A stretch of 64,000 nucleotides of DNA from contig CP099514.1 in NCBI GenBank assembly GCA_025809375.1, forward strand, positions 1,984,001 to 2,048,000. The letters run 5' to 3'. Positions 26,047 to 38,096 of this stretch are shown piece after piece. The stretch is from Bacillus zhangzhouensis. Lineage in GTDB: Bacteria > Bacillota > Bacilli > Bacillales > Bacillaceae. The position numbers and the translations under genes were made by a program. How positions within the stretch are numbered: position 1 is the first letter of the stretch; each line of letters opens with the position of its first letter. Below the pieces are notes generated by a model, which was not told the DNA's origin, ran no database searches, and worked only from the letters and a program-made list of their open reading frames with translations.

Positions 26047-26813
26047 CGTTTGTTTTCGTCGCCCATTAACTTTTTCATGGATTCCATCTGATTCATAAAT
26101 TTTTTTGATTTTAAATAGAGGCCGGAATATTCGTCATAGTAGTGATCGAGCACTTGACGAATTTCTTGTTTTGTCTGTGGCTTCACATCAACCTGACCAA
26201 GCCTTGATAAATCAAAATAATGAAACAAACGGAGCAGCCTTGCAGCTGCTGGAGATAAGGGCAGTTTATATGGATCTTTCGAAAAACAATTTTGGCAAAT
26301 GAATCCGTTATCTCTTATCGAGAAATGGAACTGCCCTTCTTTTTGACCACAGTGGACACATTGATCAAGTTCAGGTTTCATCCCCATCACTGATAACATT
26401 TTGACCTCTACGATAAATAAAATAATATCAGCATCTGTGCCTTCGTTGAGATGACGCAGAGATTGAAGCAGAAGCTCAAACAAATAAGGGTTTGGCTTTT
26501 TTTCTTCTGTCCCTTTATCAAGTAATTCCGTCATGTATGCGGCATATGCGGTCAGAAATAAGTCTTCCCGAATCATCCGCATACTTTCAATCATTTCACC
26601 TTGCTGGAGCGTTCCAAGTCCTGTTGATGATTGGATGAGAAAAGTGCCGTATAAAAACGGCTGGCTTATGGCTGACAGGCGGCTGTTTGATTTTTTAGCA
26701 CCTCTTGCCATCACGCCAATTTTTCCATGTTCTCTAGTGAACAGCGTGACAATTTTGTTTGTTTCGCCATAATCTGTTGTTCTAAGGACGATTCCTTCAC
26801 TTTTAATGAGCAT
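26043..26813 (-). CDS. recO: DNA repair protein RecO
   Basis: A 256-residue recombination mediator that loads RecA on SSB-coated DNA with RecR. The N-terminal OB fold ([23 protein letters not shown]) and the zinc-binding cysteines ([10 protein letters not shown] ... FICQNCFSK) are visible. ATG 26813 follows GGAGTGTAGACAA. The stop codon lies inside the -35 of the glyQS promoter. It follows the small gene yqzL, as in B. subtilis. Confidence 0.95.
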   Translation of the reverse strand: MLIKSEGIVLRTTDYGETNKIVTLFTREHGKIGVMARGAKKSNSRLSAISQPFLYGTFLIQSSTGLGTLQQGEMIESMRMIREDLFLTAYAAYMTELLDKGTEEKKPNPYLFELLLQSLRHLNEGTDADIILFIVEVKMLSVMGMKPELDQCVHCGQKEGQFHFSIRDNGFICQNCFSKDPYKLPLSPAAARLLRLFHYFDLSRLGQVDVKPQTKQEIRQVLDHYYDEYSGLYLKSKKFMNQMESMKKLMGDENKR

Positions 26814-26847
26814 TTGTCTACACTCCGAGCGCTGGAGGGGTCAAGAA

Positions 26848-26991
26848 TTATAAGATTGGAAAATCAAATCGTGCTATTTCTTCTTCAAGTACATCGGGTC
26901 TTTCCAGGTTCTCCTTTTCTAACTCTTTGAAAAGCAGATACGTGTCAACGCTTCCTGTCTGTGAAAATACGTTCCATGTAAAATTCAACAT
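26848..26991 (-). CDS. yqzL: Small conserved protein YqzL
   Basis: A 47-residue protein, MLNFTWNVFSQTGSVDTYLL..., ending ARFDFPIL, matching the YqzL family found between era and recO in bacilli. ATG 26991 follows AAAGGTGGGGTTTTT. The longer frame upstream lacks a ribosome binding site. Function is unknown. Confidence 0.85.
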   Translation of the reverse strand: MLNFTWNVFSQTGSVDTYLLFKELEKENLERPDVLEEEIARFDFPIL

Positions 26992-27138
26992 AAAAACCCC
27001 ACCTTTCTTTATTAGAAGCAGCAACGCTACATCCAACATATTACTTATATCTTGACCAGACTACCTCCATTTCATGATAAACAATTTTTACTAATCGAAC
27101 CGCACCATTGTCAGGTTTACTGACATATGCAGCGTTTT

Positions 27139-28450
<1,312 letters not shown>

Positions 28451-28548
28451 TCAGAAGAAATGGTACCACTGTCACATTTATATTTTACATAATTCACGTG
28501 ACATTTTCACGCCCATTTCTAAAAATGTTAATAAATAGTCATATTGTT

Positions 28549-28935
28549 CTATTGCATGATCTTCGGTAAGAAGATGATCAACCCAATCATAACCGAAATC
28601 GCGGCGTAAACGCAAACAGCGCCTGCCGCAGCGTCCTTCGCTTTTTCTGCAAGCGGGTGCCTTTCTTCTGTCATCAGATCCACTGTATGTTCAATAGCTG
28701 TATTGACAAGTTCAAGCGCAAACATCCCCCCGCATAAAAGAAGAACGATCAGCCATTCAAATGGGTCAATGTGAAACCAAAAGCCGCAGATCACCACGAT
28801 GATGGCTGCGACTGTGTGAAATCGAAAATTCCGTTCATTCAAAAAAGTTCGCCATATTCCTCTAAATGCATAATAAAAACTCCGAAAAAAACGAGCGAGC
28901 GGCCTTCTTTTTTTACGATGATCTCGAAAGGCCAT
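28549..28935 (-). CDS. dgkA: Undecaprenol kinase (diacylglycerol kinase family)
   Basis: A membrane kinase of about 128 residues. In B. subtilis the orthologue phosphorylates undecaprenol for cell-wall lipid carrier recycling. The family signature LELVNTAIEHTVDL and the HPLAEKAKDAAAGAV segment are visible, with three membrane helices. The start is uncertain. ATG 28935 (MAFRDHR) or 28941 lies inside the end of ybeY and fits the family N-terminus. ATG 28980 would give a longer product. Translational coupling with ybeY is likely. Confidence 0.9.
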   Translation of the reverse strand: MAFRDHRKKRRPLARFFRSFYYAFRGIWRTFLNERNFRFHTVAAIIVVICGFWFHIDPFEWLIVLLLCGGMFALELVNTAIEHTVDLMTEERHPLAEKAKDAAAGAVCVYAAISVMIGLIIFLPKIMQ

Positions 28936-29392
28936 AATCATCCAAGATTTTTGTCTGTTTGGCGAACATTTCTTTTTCATCTTCCTCTGTCATATGGTCA
29001 AACCCAAGCAAATGAAGGAAACCATGAATCGTTAAGAATCCAAGCTCTCTCATAAAGGAGTGTCCATACTCCTCCGCCTGCTCTTTCGTTCGATCCACAC
29101 TTATGATAATGTCACCGAGTACAGGCGGGATATCGTCCGCTCCAATGATTTCAATCTCCCCTTCTCCTTCTTCCTCAAGTGCAAAGGAAATCACATCAGT
29201 TGGCGCGTCTATTCCGCGGTATTCTTTATTGATTTGATGGATCTCTTCATTCGAAACGATCGACACTGATACTTCCGCTTGATCCTTGACCTCAAGGGCA
29301 TCTGCAGCAAACTGAAGAAGCTTTTCCACTTCTTCAAGCTGCTCTTTTGATACTTGTCCTGTTTCATCTATTAAATCGATTAACAATGTCAT
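28913..29392 (-). CDS. ybeY: Endoribonuclease YbeY (rRNA maturation)
   Basis: A 159-residue metal-dependent RNase that acts in rRNA 3' processing and ribosome quality control. The catalytic zinc motif HGFLHLLGFDH (HxxxHxxGxDH) is present, and INKEYRGIDAPTDVISFA is typical. Its start touches the stop of pgpH, and its end overlaps dgkA, giving a compact pgpH-ybeY-dgkA-cdd-era run. Confidence 0.96.
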   Translation of the reverse strand: MTLLIDLIDETGQVSKEQLEEVEKLLQFAADALEVKDQAEVSVSIVSNEEIHQINKEYRGIDAPTDVISFALEEEGEGEIEIIGADDIPPVLGDIIISVDRTKEQAEEYGHSFMRELGFLTIHGFLHLLGFDHMTEEDEKEMFAKQTKILDDYGLSRSS

Positions 29393-31543
29393 TTACTTCA
29401 CCTTCTGCTTCGGGGCATCTGGATATTCAATCCGAGAATGGAAAATCCCCTTTAATGTTGTACAAATCGTTTGGCTGATGATATTTAATTCTTTAAATGT
29501 CAGGTCACATTCACTAAATTGCCCGTCCTGCATTTTATCTGAAATAATCCCTTTGACAAGCTTTTCAATCCGCTCAGGATTTGGATTATGCATGGAACGA
29601 ACCGCCGCTTCCACGCTGTCAGCCACAGAAATAATCGCTGCTTCTTTTGATTGCGGCTTTGGACCAGGGTAACGGAATTCTTCTTCTGTCACCTGATCAT
29701 CACGCTCTTTTGCCTTATAGTAAAAGAACTTTAAAAGCGACTTCCCGTGATGCTGTTCTGCAATGTCGACAAGCTCTTCAGGAAACTTCTTTTCTCTCAG
29801 CATATCAGCCCCATCTGTCGTATGAGCAATAATAATATTTTTACTCAGCTGAGGAGAAAGCTTGTCATGCGGATTATCAATGTTCATTTGGTTTTCGATA
29901 AAGTATTGCGGTCTTTTCGTTTTCCCAATGTCATGATAATAAGCGCCGACCCTTGCTAAAAGACCGTTTGCACCAACTGCTTCACATGCAGCATCCGCTA
30001 AATTCGCCACCATGACACTATGATGATATGTACCTGGTGTCTCGGTTAAAATCTTTTTGAGCAGCGGATGATTAGGGTTGGATAATTCAATCAGTTTCAT
30101 TGTGGAAAGAATGCCAAACATGCTCTCAAAAACAGGCATTAACCCAATGACCAGGATCGCTGATGCAAATCCTGACACAATCGCCATTACGAGGTTCACT
30201 CCGATTTCAAGCCCTGATGGTGAAGAGTTTTGGATCAGTGTAATGGATAAAACCACAAGTGCATTCACCAAAGCCACCAAAAGACCGGCTTGCAATATTT
30301 TTGATCTTGCATTATTTTTTCTTAAAAATAAAATACCTGCCATCCCGCTCATAAGATAATAAGCGCAGATCACATAGTTAAAGACACCGGTTACTCCTTG
30401 ATTAAACATCATACTGCCGCAAAGAGCAAATACAAGACCGGAGAAGATCGCTAACCGCTCATTAATGAGCAGCTTGATCAGCATCGTCCCAAGTGCCACT
30501 GGCACGACATAGCCAATCGTCGTATACTTCGTTTCCTGGAAGAGGCTGAACACTTCCAGGATCATTAAAATAATCGTGAAAATAAGCGAGTAGAGCAGTA
30601 ACGACTTATTCTTATGGACAAGCGATTTTTTCCTCGATTCAAAGGAATGAATAATCGCTGCTAAGAAAAGGCCAATTAATATGAAAAGACCACTTACAGG
30701 CTTAAATAAATTTGAGCTGTTTAACAGGCCGGTCAGTTCTAATTTGCGATAAACTTCCCGGTCGATGAGCTCTCCTTCTTCAACTAAGATTTGTCCTTGC
30801 TTAATTTGCACAGGCTGAATATTGTCAGCCGCTTCCTGTCTTTTCTTCTCTGTCGCCACTGGGTCAAATACATAGTTTGGAATGATCGCAAATTCACCGA
30901 TTTCTTTCGCTGCATTTACATATTTTGATGGAATTGAATTGTTTTCAAGCTCTGTTTTGACTTGTTTTTTCTCATCCTGTAATTTCGCTGCTGTGATTTC
31001 TTTACTCATCAGTGAATTCACTACTGTGATGATGGAATCCTTAATAAAAGAGAGATTTTCATCACTTGCCTGGAGCAGTGCTTTGATGGATTGATCCGAA
31101 ACAGCCTCTTGCATATCAGTTGTGAGCTTTTCTTTGACACGCTTGACCATTTCTCGATCTGATGGCGCGTTCTCTTTATCATCAGCTGCTTTCTTCTCTT
31201 CTTTAATGGCTTCAAAGAGGGATGAGATGAGGTCTACGCGATTATCAGAATACGCTTTTTTGAGCGTATATTGATCTTCTACTTGGTCCGTTGCTTCTTG
31301 CTTCTTTTCTTCTGTCGCTTCTTGATCATCAACGGTTGACGGAGAATAGATGGTCTGTTCGCTTACTGTAAATAAATCTAAGTCGAGCGATTCAGGCTTT
31401 ACATGGAAGAAGAGCACCACGAATAAAATGGTTGCTAAACCAGCGTACAGCAAAACATTTAAATAACGTGAGCGCTCGATTTTCTGAGGTTCTTTTTTAG
31501 ACAGCAGTCTTTTGCGCTTACTGCCTTTTTGATTCTTTCTCAA
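29393..31543 (-). CDS. pgpH: 7TMR-HD cyclic-di-AMP phosphodiesterase PgpH
   Basis: A 716-residue membrane protein of the 7TMR-HDED class. A long extracytoplasmic N-terminal domain (about residues 60-270) is followed by seven membrane segments and a cytoplasmic HD domain with HHSVMVANLADAA and AYYHDIGK. Relatives degrade c-di-AMP. The start is TTG 31543, set by AAAGGAGGTACTTTCC; upstream in-frame codons lack a ribosome binding site. It follows phoH. Confidence 0.93.
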   Translation of the reverse strand: MRKNQKGSKRKRLLSKKEPQKIERSRYLNVLLYAGLATILFVVLFFHVKPESLDLDLFTVSEQTIYSPSTVDDQEATEEKKQEATDQVEDQYTLKKAYSDNRVDLISSLFEAIKEEKKAADDKENAPSDREMVKRVKEKLTTDMQEAVSDQSIKALLQASDENLSFIKDSIITVVNSLMSKEITAAKLQDEKKQVKTELENNSIPSKYVNAAKEIGEFAIIPNYVFDPVATEKKRQEAADNIQPVQIKQGQILVEEGELIDREVYRKLELTGLLNSSNLFKPVSGLFILIGLFLAAIIHSFESRKKSLVHKNKSLLLYSLIFTIILMILEVFSLFQETKYTTIGYVVPVALGTMLIKLLINERLAIFSGLVFALCGSMMFNQGVTGVFNYVICAYYLMSGMAGILFLRKNNARSKILQAGLLVALVNALVVLSITLIQNSSPSGLEIGVNLVMAIVSGFASAILVIGLMPVFESMFGILSTMKLIELSNPNHPLLKKILTETPGTYHHSVMVANLADAACEAVGANGLLARVGAYYHDIGKTKRPQYFIENQMNIDNPHDKLSPQLSKNIIIAHTTDGADMLREKKFPEELVDIAEQHHGKSLLKFFYYKAKERDDQVTEEEFRYPGPKPQSKEAAIISVADSVEAAVRSMHNPNPERIEKLVKGIISDKMQDGQFSECDLTFKELNIISQTICTTLKGIFHSRIEYPDAPKQKVK

Positions 31544-31587
31544 GGAAAGTACCTCCTTTTTTACTTTAAACCACGATCGAAACAAAA

Positions 31588-31612
31588 TGACCCGATGAAG
31601 ACGATCGGGTCA
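31588..31612 (-). terminator. Possible terminator after phoH
   Basis: A perfect stem TGACCCGAT / ATCGGGTCA with a 7-base loop; the minus-strand T tract (ATTTTGTTT) is interrupted. It may be only partial. Confidence 0.5.
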
Positions 31613-31618
31613 CTCAGT

Positions 31619-32578
31619 TCATTTTTGCTTTTCGTATGCGCCAATGATCTTCGCCACAAGCGGGTGTCTGACCACATCTGTCTGGTCTAATTCAATAAAT
31701 GAGATGCCCTTGATCTCTGCGAGCATGTCCTTTGCAGCCGCAAGACCTGACTGCATGCCCTTTGGCAGATCAATCTGTGTCATATCTCCTGTAATGACCA
31801 TTTTAGAGCCAAACCCAAGTCTCGTCAAAAACATTTTCATTTGGGCAGGCGTTGTATTCTGCGCTTCATCTAAAATAACAAATGCATCATCAAGCGTCCG
31901 GCCTCTCATATAGGCAAGGGGCGCTATTTCAATCACGCCGCGCTCGATTAAACGTTCCGTATGATCACTGCCAAGCACATCATGCAAGGCATCATATAGT
32001 GGTCTTAAATAAGGATCTACTTTTTCCTTTAAATCGCCTGGTAAAAAGCCAAGACTCTCTCCTGCTTCAACAGCTGGTCTTGTCAGGATAATCCGTTTTA
32101 CATGTCCATTTTTCAGTGAATGTACCGCATTGACGACTGCCAAATACGTCTTGCCTGTACCAGCAGGTCCAATTCCAAAGACGAGGTCATCTTTTTTCAT
32201 CGCCGCAGCATATTCCCGCTGGCCGATTGTTTTCACTCTGATCGACTTTCCTTTGGCATTTTTCGTCATTTCATCTTCATACATATTTTCAAAATAATTC
32301 AGCTTGTTTTTTTGCGCCATTTTCATGGCATAGACGACATCTCGTTCAGATATCTCAATTCCTTTACGGATGAGATGTAAAAGAGATGTGATCAAACGGC
32401 TTACTGTATCTCTTGATGCTTCTTCACCAGAAACATACACTTTTTCTCCACGTGTAATAATGGAGACGTTCAGCTCGTTTTCCATCAGCTTCAGATAAGC
32501 ATCTTGATTGCCAAATAAAGCAATCGCTTCGTTTGGGCTATCCAATTTTTGTTGAATCTCAAGTAAATGTTCTGTCAT
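31619..32578 (-). CDS. phoH: PhoH-family ATPase
   Basis: A 319-residue PhoH-like protein with Walker A GPAGTGKT, Walker B FVILDEAQN, and an N-terminal KH-like region. PhoH proteins are ATP-binding, RNA-associated proteins, often next to ybeY as here. The exact role is unsettled. It begins three bases after yqfD ends, so they are cotranscribed. Confidence 0.93.
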   Translation of the reverse strand: MTEHLLEIQQKLDSPNEAIALFGNQDAYLKLMENELNVSIITRGEKVYVSGEEASRDTVSRLITSLLHLIRKGIEISERDVVYAMKMAQKNKLNYFENMYEDEMTKNAKGKSIRVKTIGQREYAAAMKKDDLVFGIGPAGTGKTYLAVVNAVHSLKNGHVKRIILTRPAVEAGESLGFLPGDLKEKVDPYLRPLYDALHDVLGSDHTERLIERGVIEIAPLAYMRGRTLDDAFVILDEAQNTTPAQMKMFLTRLGFGSKMVITGDMTQIDLPKGMQSGLAAAKDMLAEIKGISFIELDQTDVVRHPLVAKIIGAYEKQK

Positions 32579-32581
32579 TCT

Positions 32582-33772
32582 CTAGTCTCCCTGAACAATA
32601 GGTGTTGGTTGAACAATATCTTCTATTACTTGGTAAAGGATGATTAACTTAACTTTACCATTCCCTGTTGTCTCGTGCAAAACTTTTTCACTTTTCACCT
32701 CTCCTGTTTGACCTAACTTCTCTTCTAATTCTTTTTTACCCATTTTAATCCCTGCTTGAACCGCTTCTTTATTTGTATATTCTCGATTTATTTTCTCACT
32801 TTCGCGTGTGATTTCTTTTTCATAAGAGAATGGAAGTTGCATGTTTAAGAAATGAAGCGGATGAACTTCTGTTTCTGTTTTTGACTGCTTAAAATCATCC
32901 TTTTTAAAAGAAAAGCCCCAAAATGGCAGTGAACCTCCAAATGCTAAGAGCTTGTGCTTTGTCTTCATTTTACCCGTAAAAACGTCAAAAGATGTTCGAA
33001 GAGGGACAGAAACTTCAGATCGATACCACGTTTCACCATAGATTTTCGCTTTGGCTCCTACCGTTTTTTGCTGATCTTCGCTGCCTATGAGTCCAGAGAC
33101 AAGCATCTGTCCTTTCTTTACATGTTCATCAACCGCGGCGAGCGGCTCCCCTTTTTCTACATACATTCTCGTGATGACTGCCTTTTTCTTGGCGACGATA
33201 TGCTGAGGACTCGTGTATTTTTCTTTTTTGGGTTCATTTTTTTCCACAACTTTCATTTGAAAGGTTGTGCCGTTTAGTTCAACGCCAACCCATGTAATGT
33301 TTTGAATATTGGTTGTGAGGGATTTTTGAATTTTTTCAGGTGTTCCCATTAGAAACTGAAAACGTCCTTTTTGCACCCCGATGTCGTCTAAATGCTTTCT
33401 CATTTGATGTTCAGTTTCCGGGTTGGCTCCTTTAATATCAATTTTCCATACCATATTTGAAAGTGCCAATATCGTCACTAGAAAGCATACCATTCCAAGG
33501 GTAAATCCGATATTCTTCCTTGACCAAAGGAGTAGAAACGGAAAGCCCTTCTTTTGATGAAATGAACATGTCACGTCATGATGTCTGCGTACCCTTCTGA
33601 AGGCATGTACATCTGATAAGCGAATAAACAAGCGCACGCTGTCTTGACGGCGGTTCACTTGAAACATTGTGATCCCCTGTCTCGTGCACTCATTGATAAG
33701 CCGCTCAATGCCGTTTCCTTTGATTTCCACTTCCACTCTGCCAATAAAATAGGCAAACCATTTATTCTTCAC
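32582..33772 (-). CDS. yqfD: Sporulation protein YqfD
   Basis: A 396-residue single-pass membrane protein of the YqfD family, with a hydrophobic segment near residues 90-110 (GFTLGMVCFLVTILALS) and a large extracytoplasmic part. Family members are expressed in the mother cell during sporulation. GTG 33772 follows GGAGGGGAG. It follows yqfC closely. The molecular role is unknown. Confidence 0.87.
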   Translation of the reverse strand: MKNKWFAYFIGRVEVEIKGNGIERLINECTRQGITMFQVNRRQDSVRLFIRLSDVHAFRRVRRHHDVTCSFHQKKGFPFLLLWSRKNIGFTLGMVCFLVTILALSNMVWKIDIKGANPETEHQMRKHLDDIGVQKGRFQFLMGTPEKIQKSLTTNIQNITWVGVELNGTTFQMKVVEKNEPKKEKYTSPQHIVAKKKAVITRMYVEKGEPLAAVDEHVKKGQMLVSGLIGSEDQQKTVGAKAKIYGETWYRSEVSVPLRTSFDVFTGKMKTKHKLLAFGGSLPFWGFSFKKDDFKQSKTETEVHPLHFLNMQLPFSYEKEITRESEKINREYTNKEAVQAGIKMGKKELEEKLGQTGEVKSEKVLHETTGNGKVKLIILYQVIEDIVQPTPIVQGD

Positions 33773-33790
33773 ACTTCTCCCCTCCGTCAG

Positions 33791-34072
33791 TTAAGAGTCA
33801 ATATAACGGACCTCATCGATTTTCCCCTCTAATAAAATCTCTTCTGGCAAAATCGTTTTAATCACAAAATCTTTCCCTGAAATAATGCATTGTCCCTGTT
33901 TGAGCATCAGCCTTACCTCTTGATCACTGAAAAGCAAAAGCCCTTTATGGTTCTCTATGTAAATGTGGAGTCTGCCGACCATTGTAATACGGGGAAGATC
34001 CATCATCACGTCTGGAGGGATTTCAAGTGTTCTTGTCAGCCATGCTTTAAGTCGATTTTTTCTTTTTCCCAT
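33791..34072 (-). CDS. yqfC: Sporulation protein YqfC
   Basis: A 93-residue YabP/YqfC-family protein with the typical start KNRLKAWLTRTLEIPPDVMMDLPRITMVG and a beta-rich body. The family is restricted to spore formers, and yqfC-yqfD are SigE-dependent in B. subtilis. A CATACACA box 26-33 bases upstream (plus 34098-34105) resembles a SigE -10 (7 of 8), but the -35 is weak. AAGGGG lies about 11 bases before the ATG. Confidence 0.85.
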   Translation of the reverse strand: MGKRKNRLKAWLTRTLEIPPDVMMDLPRITMVGRLHIYIENHKGLLLFSDQEVRLMLKQGQCIISGKDFVIKTILPEEILLEGKIDEVRYIDS

Positions 34073-34245
34073 TCAATAAGAACCCCTTCCCACCTCATGT
34101 GTATGAGATCAAACTGAAAGATGGTGAGACTGATGAGAAAGCCTCTATATGATCCTATTCCTCAGGGGTTCATATCATGCTAATGAATCCCGTAAAATAG
34201 CCGTTTCAGCAATTTCTTTATGAAAAATCGTCAACAGGCAAAAAA

Positions 34246-34268
34246 AGCCCCCTTTTTTGAAGGGGACT
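34246..34268 (-). terminator. Terminator of yqfB
   Basis: Stem AGTCCCCTT / AAGGGGGCT followed on the minus strand by seven T residues, eight bases after the yqfB stop. Confidence 0.8.
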
Positions 34269-34275
34269 TTCTTCT

Positions 34276-34770
34276 TTATCTTTTATATGGCCGTTTCATC
34301 GTTCTGTGCGGCTTTTTCGCGCGCGGCTCTCCAAATACTTCTCCAAGAATCATTCCTTGAACAATTGTATCTTGGTTCAGCTTCTCAATGATTTTTGGCC
34401 TCACTTCAGATGTAGCCTTTGGCCTTGTCAGCTCTCTTTCAAGCGATTGGAACTCTTTATTCAGTTCGTTTTTTCTTTCTTCCATTTCGGCAAGTGTAGC
34501 CGTGTAGCGATCTTGTAAGGACTGAGAAGTTTTTTTCTTCATCCTGCCATGATCATGTACATCACCGAAATCGTCCAGCTGATCCGTCATGACTGGATCT
34601 GGGCTTGTTTGCTTTGTTTGTTTTTGGGGCACCTGTTTACGATGAGGAGCGGGCTTCTTTTGCTGATTCTGTTCTTCATTCTCCTCTTGTTTGCCGATTT
34701 TCCCAAAAACGGCAGAGATGATACCGATGATAATCGCAATTAGTAGCGGATTTTCAAATAGAATGTCCAA
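34276..34770 (-). CDS. yqfB: Hypothetical membrane-anchored protein YqfB
   Basis: A 164-residue protein with one N-terminal membrane segment (LLIAIIIGIISAVFG), then a Gln/Lys/Pro-rich linker and a charged coiled-coil-like region (QDRYTATLAEMEERKNELNK). The start is TTG 34770 after AAGGAGGGAG. It lies 31 bases after floA and shares its direction, so it may work with the flotillin pair. Function is unknown. Confidence 0.8.
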   Translation of the reverse strand: MDILFENPLLIAIIIGIISAVFGKIGKQEENEEQNQQKKPAPHRKQVPQKQTKQTSPDPVMTDQLDDFGDVHDHGRMKKKTSQSLQDRYTATLAEMEERKNELNKEFQSLERELTRPKATSEVRPKIIEKLNQDTIVQGMILGEVFGEPRAKKPHRTMKRPYKR

Positions 34771-34801
34771 TGGGCTCCCTCCTTAAAGCGTGAGAGGATG
34801 C

Positions 34802-35794
34802 TTATTTGTTTTCATTATCAGATGGACCTTTTGTCATTTTACCAAATGAATCTCTCATATCCGTATCAGCATCGATATTTTTAATGTTCATGTAGTCCAT
34901 GACACCAATATTGCCTTCACGTAATGCTTCAGCCATTGCAAGTGGTACTTCAGCCTCTGCTTCTACGACTTTCGCGCGCATTTCTTCAACTTTCGCGCGC
35001 ATCTCTTGTTCTTGTGCAACAGCCATTGCGCGGCGTTCTTCTGCTTTCGCTTGTGCAATGTTTTTGTCTGCTTCTGCTTGGTCTGTTTGCAGAATGGCCC
35101 CGATATTCTTACCGATATCAACATCTGCAATATCAATCGAGAGAATTTCAAATGCAGTACCTGAATCTAATCCTTTACCAAGAACCGTTTGAGAAATCAT
35201 ATCAGGATTCTCAAGAACCTTTTTATGATTATCTGATGAACCGATTGTAGAGACAATCCCTTCACCTACACGGGCAATAATTGTTTCTTCCCCTGCACCA
35301 CCGACAAGTCGGTCGATATTTGCACGAACTGTTATACGTGCTTTTGCTTTGACTTCAATCCCGTCCATCGCAACACCAGAGATAAATGGTGTTTCAATGA
35401 CTTTAGGGTTTACACTCATTTGAACTGCCTCAAGTACGTCACGGCCTGCTAGGTCGATGGCTGCACAACGGGCAAAGTTCAATTCGATATTCGCGCGTTG
35501 AGCTGCAATTAATGCATTCACAACTCGGTCCACGTTACCACCTGCAAGATAGTGGCTCTCCAGCTGATTAATCGTCACATCAAGACCTGCTTTATGCGCT
35601 TTGATGAGCGGGTTGACCACTCTGTTTGGAATCACTCGGCGCAGTCTCATTCCTACAAGTGTAAAAATGCTCACTTTTACGCCAGCCGCTAGGGCAGAAA
35701 TCCACAGCATCACCGGTACAAAGGTGAAAAAGATCGATAGAACAATCAAACCTGCTGCGACAATCACAACTAATAGTAAAGTAGATGGATCCAT
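34802..35794 (-). CDS. floA: Flotillin-like membrane scaffold FloA
   Basis: A 330-residue flotillin-like protein (YqfA) that organises functional membrane microdomains. A hydrophobic N-terminus (about residues 5-45) anchors it. The SPFH/PHB-like domain ([30 protein letters not shown]) follows, then an Ala/Glu-rich coiled coil ([24 protein letters not shown]). ATG 35794 follows GAGGAGGAATAAA. It pairs with the NfeD protein encoded just upstream. Confidence 0.94.
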   Translation of the reverse strand: MDPSTLLLVVIVAAGLIVLSIFFTFVPVMLWISALAAGVKVSIFTLVGMRLRRVIPNRVVNPLIKAHKAGLDVTINQLESHYLAGGNVDRVVNALIAAQRANIELNFARCAAIDLAGRDVLEAVQMSVNPKVIETPFISGVAMDGIEVKAKARITVRANIDRLVGGAGEETIIARVGEGIVSTIGSSDNHKKVLENPDMISQTVLGKGLDSGTAFEILSIDIADVDIGKNIGAILQTDQAEADKNIAQAKAEERRAMAVAQEQEMRAKVEEMRAKVVEAEAEVPLAMAEALREGNIGVMDYMNIKNIDADTDMRDSFGKMTKGPSDNENK

Positions 35795-35821
35795 TTTATT
35801 CCTCCTCAAAAATCAGTATAT

Positions 35822-37135
35822 CTATACTTTCCTCACGACTATGCGTGAGCCTTCCGCTTTTACAATTTTTACTTGTTCATCCTTATCGATAAATGCACCT
35901 TCTGAGACAACATCAATGCGCTCATCTCCGAGTACGATCGTACCAGATGGACGAAGGGCAGTGGCTGTCACTGCGATTTGTCCAACAAGATCCTCTCTTG
36001 TTTCATTTGAGACATAACCGCTTTCCTTATTGGTTGAATCGGTTAAAATGAACTTTTTAAAGAATTTCATACGTTTCCCCAACACCTTTGTCAATAAAAT
36101 AACTGCTATGATTGAAACAGCAGTGGCAATCAAGATGGAAATCGCCATTTCTGTAAAGCTTCCAGCTGCTAAAAATAAGCTGACAACAACACAGATCAGT
36201 CCAATGACACCCACAATTCCCCCTGGCAAAAACAATTCCAGAATGATGAGTGCAATCCCCGCTAAAAACAGGAACAACGTCTCATATCCTGCAAAACCTG
36301 CCACGAGATGACCATAAAAGAATAGAAGAAGCGCTGTCACTCCCATGGTGCCCGGAACCCCAAAGCCTGGAGAATAGAGCTCAACAATTAACCCTAAACT
36401 TGCAATGGATAAAAGGATTGGAATGACAATTGGGTGCGTAAGAAAACGCGCAACCTTTTCAGCAAAGCTCACTTCATCGTATTGAACAGAAGCGTCTTTT
36501 AATTTAAGTTTCTGAAGCAAGTCATCCATATTTTTTGCTTCCCCTTCTGCATACCCGAATTGAAGCGCCCGGTCTGTGTTGAAGGTGAGCAATTCTCCTT
36601 TTGGTGCACCGGCTTCTTTTGCGTCTATATCTACATCCGCCATGGCAAGAGCATACTTTGGATCACGCCCCTGCTTTTCGGCCGCATCACTCATCTCAGC
36701 AAGCCATAGAGATTCAGATTTTTGATCGGCAGCATTGCCTTCTCCATCAATGATCGCAGCGGCCCCCATCTTTCCATTCGGGGTCATATAAATTTGATCG
36801 GCATTTAGCGCGATGAAGGCCCCGGCTGAAAGCGCTCTATGATTGACAAACGCTGTCACTGGGATATCGGATGCACGAATGGTATCTGCGATCTCAAGGG
36901 CTGCATCGACTGCACCACCCGGTGTATTGATATCGAGAATAATATGCTTCGCCCGCTCCGACTTTGCCTGTTCAAACGATCGTTCAATGAATTTAGAAAG
37001 TCCTTTTTCTACTGTATCTTCAATTGGGATAACATGAACTTTCTGATCTGCTGATTTCGCGGTCAATTGAACGCCTAATAACAAGCATATTATAAAACAA
37101 CTGAAGAGAGCAATAGAAATTTTTATTTTTTTCAT
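35822..37135 (-). CDS. yqeZ: NfeD-family membrane serine protease YqeZ
   Basis: A 437-residue NfeD1b protein. A signal/anchor segment (ISIALFSCFIICLLLGVQL) precedes a ClpP-like protease domain (INTPGGAVDAALEIADTI; catalytic Ser in HRALSAGAFIAL). Four membrane helices and a C-terminal OB-like NfeD domain (LVGQIAVTATALRPSGTIVLGDERIDVVS) follow. NfeD partners typically process or assist flotillins, matching its place before floA. Confidence 0.92.
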   Translation of the reverse strand: MKKIKISIALFSCFIICLLLGVQLTAKSADQKVHVIPIEDTVEKGLSKFIERSFEQAKSERAKHIILDINTPGGAVDAALEIADTIRASDIPVTAFVNHRALSAGAFIALNADQIYMTPNGKMGAAAIIDGEGNAADQKSESLWLAEMSDAAEKQGRDPKYALAMADVDIDAKEAGAPKGELLTFNTDRALQFGYAEGEAKNMDDLLQKLKLKDASVQYDEVSFAEKVARFLTHPIVIPILLSIASLGLIVELYSPGFGVPGTMGVTALLLFFYGHLVAGFAGYETLFLFLAGIALIILELFLPGGIVGVIGLICVVVSLFLAAGSFTEMAISILIATAVSIIAVILLTKVLGKRMKFFKKFILTDSTNKESGYVSNETREDLVGQIAVTATALRPSGTIVLGDERIDVVSEGAFIDKDEQVKIVKAEGSRIVVRKV

Positions 37136-37240
37136 CTATTTGGTAATCCCTCCTCTCTTACTTCCATTTTACTGTTCCTTTACATACGTTACAAATGTAT
37201 CATAGGTTTCATTTTTATATGACAGAATCATGAGGGCATA

Positions 37241-37726
<486 letters not shown>

Positions 37727-37740
37727 AAAATCCACCCTCT

Positions 37741-37914
37741 TTAGAATTTACGTTTTCTAGCAGCTTCAGACTTTTTCTTGCGCTTTACGCTAGGCTTTTC
37801 ATAAAATTCACGCTTTCTTGCTTCTTGCAATGTTCCAGTTTTGGATACACTGCGTTTAAAGCGACGAAGAGCATCTTCAAGCGATTCGTTTTTTCTAACG
37901 ACCGTTTTTGACAT
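37741..37914 (-). CDS. rpsU: 30S ribosomal protein S21
   Basis: A 57-residue basic protein beginning [20 protein letters not shown] and ending ARKRKF, the standard S21 sequence. ATG 37914 follows AGGGAGGGAAAGAG. A strong promoter lies about 75 bases upstream. Other readings of the same bases are shadow frames. Confidence 0.96.
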
Positions 37915-37988
37915 TCTCTTTCCCTCCCTCCGAATACACCAATCGACTGCATTAAAAAAAGATATACATGCAAAACATGTACCTAGAC

Positions 37989-38017
37989 ATTATAATATAA
38001 GCCTAGTGTGAGGTCAA
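37989..38017 (-). promoter_or_regulatory. Predicted SigA promoter of rpsU-yqeY
   Basis: On the minus strand TTGACC (plus 38012-38017), 17 bases, TATAAT (plus 37989-37994). Near consensus, as expected for a ribosomal protein gene. Confidence 0.75.
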
Positions 38018-38096
38018 CTAAGTGATTTGGAAATATATTTTCGTCATGAGCAGGCAGACAAGTCCATATATTCATTGGTAAGAGGAGGACTTTTCT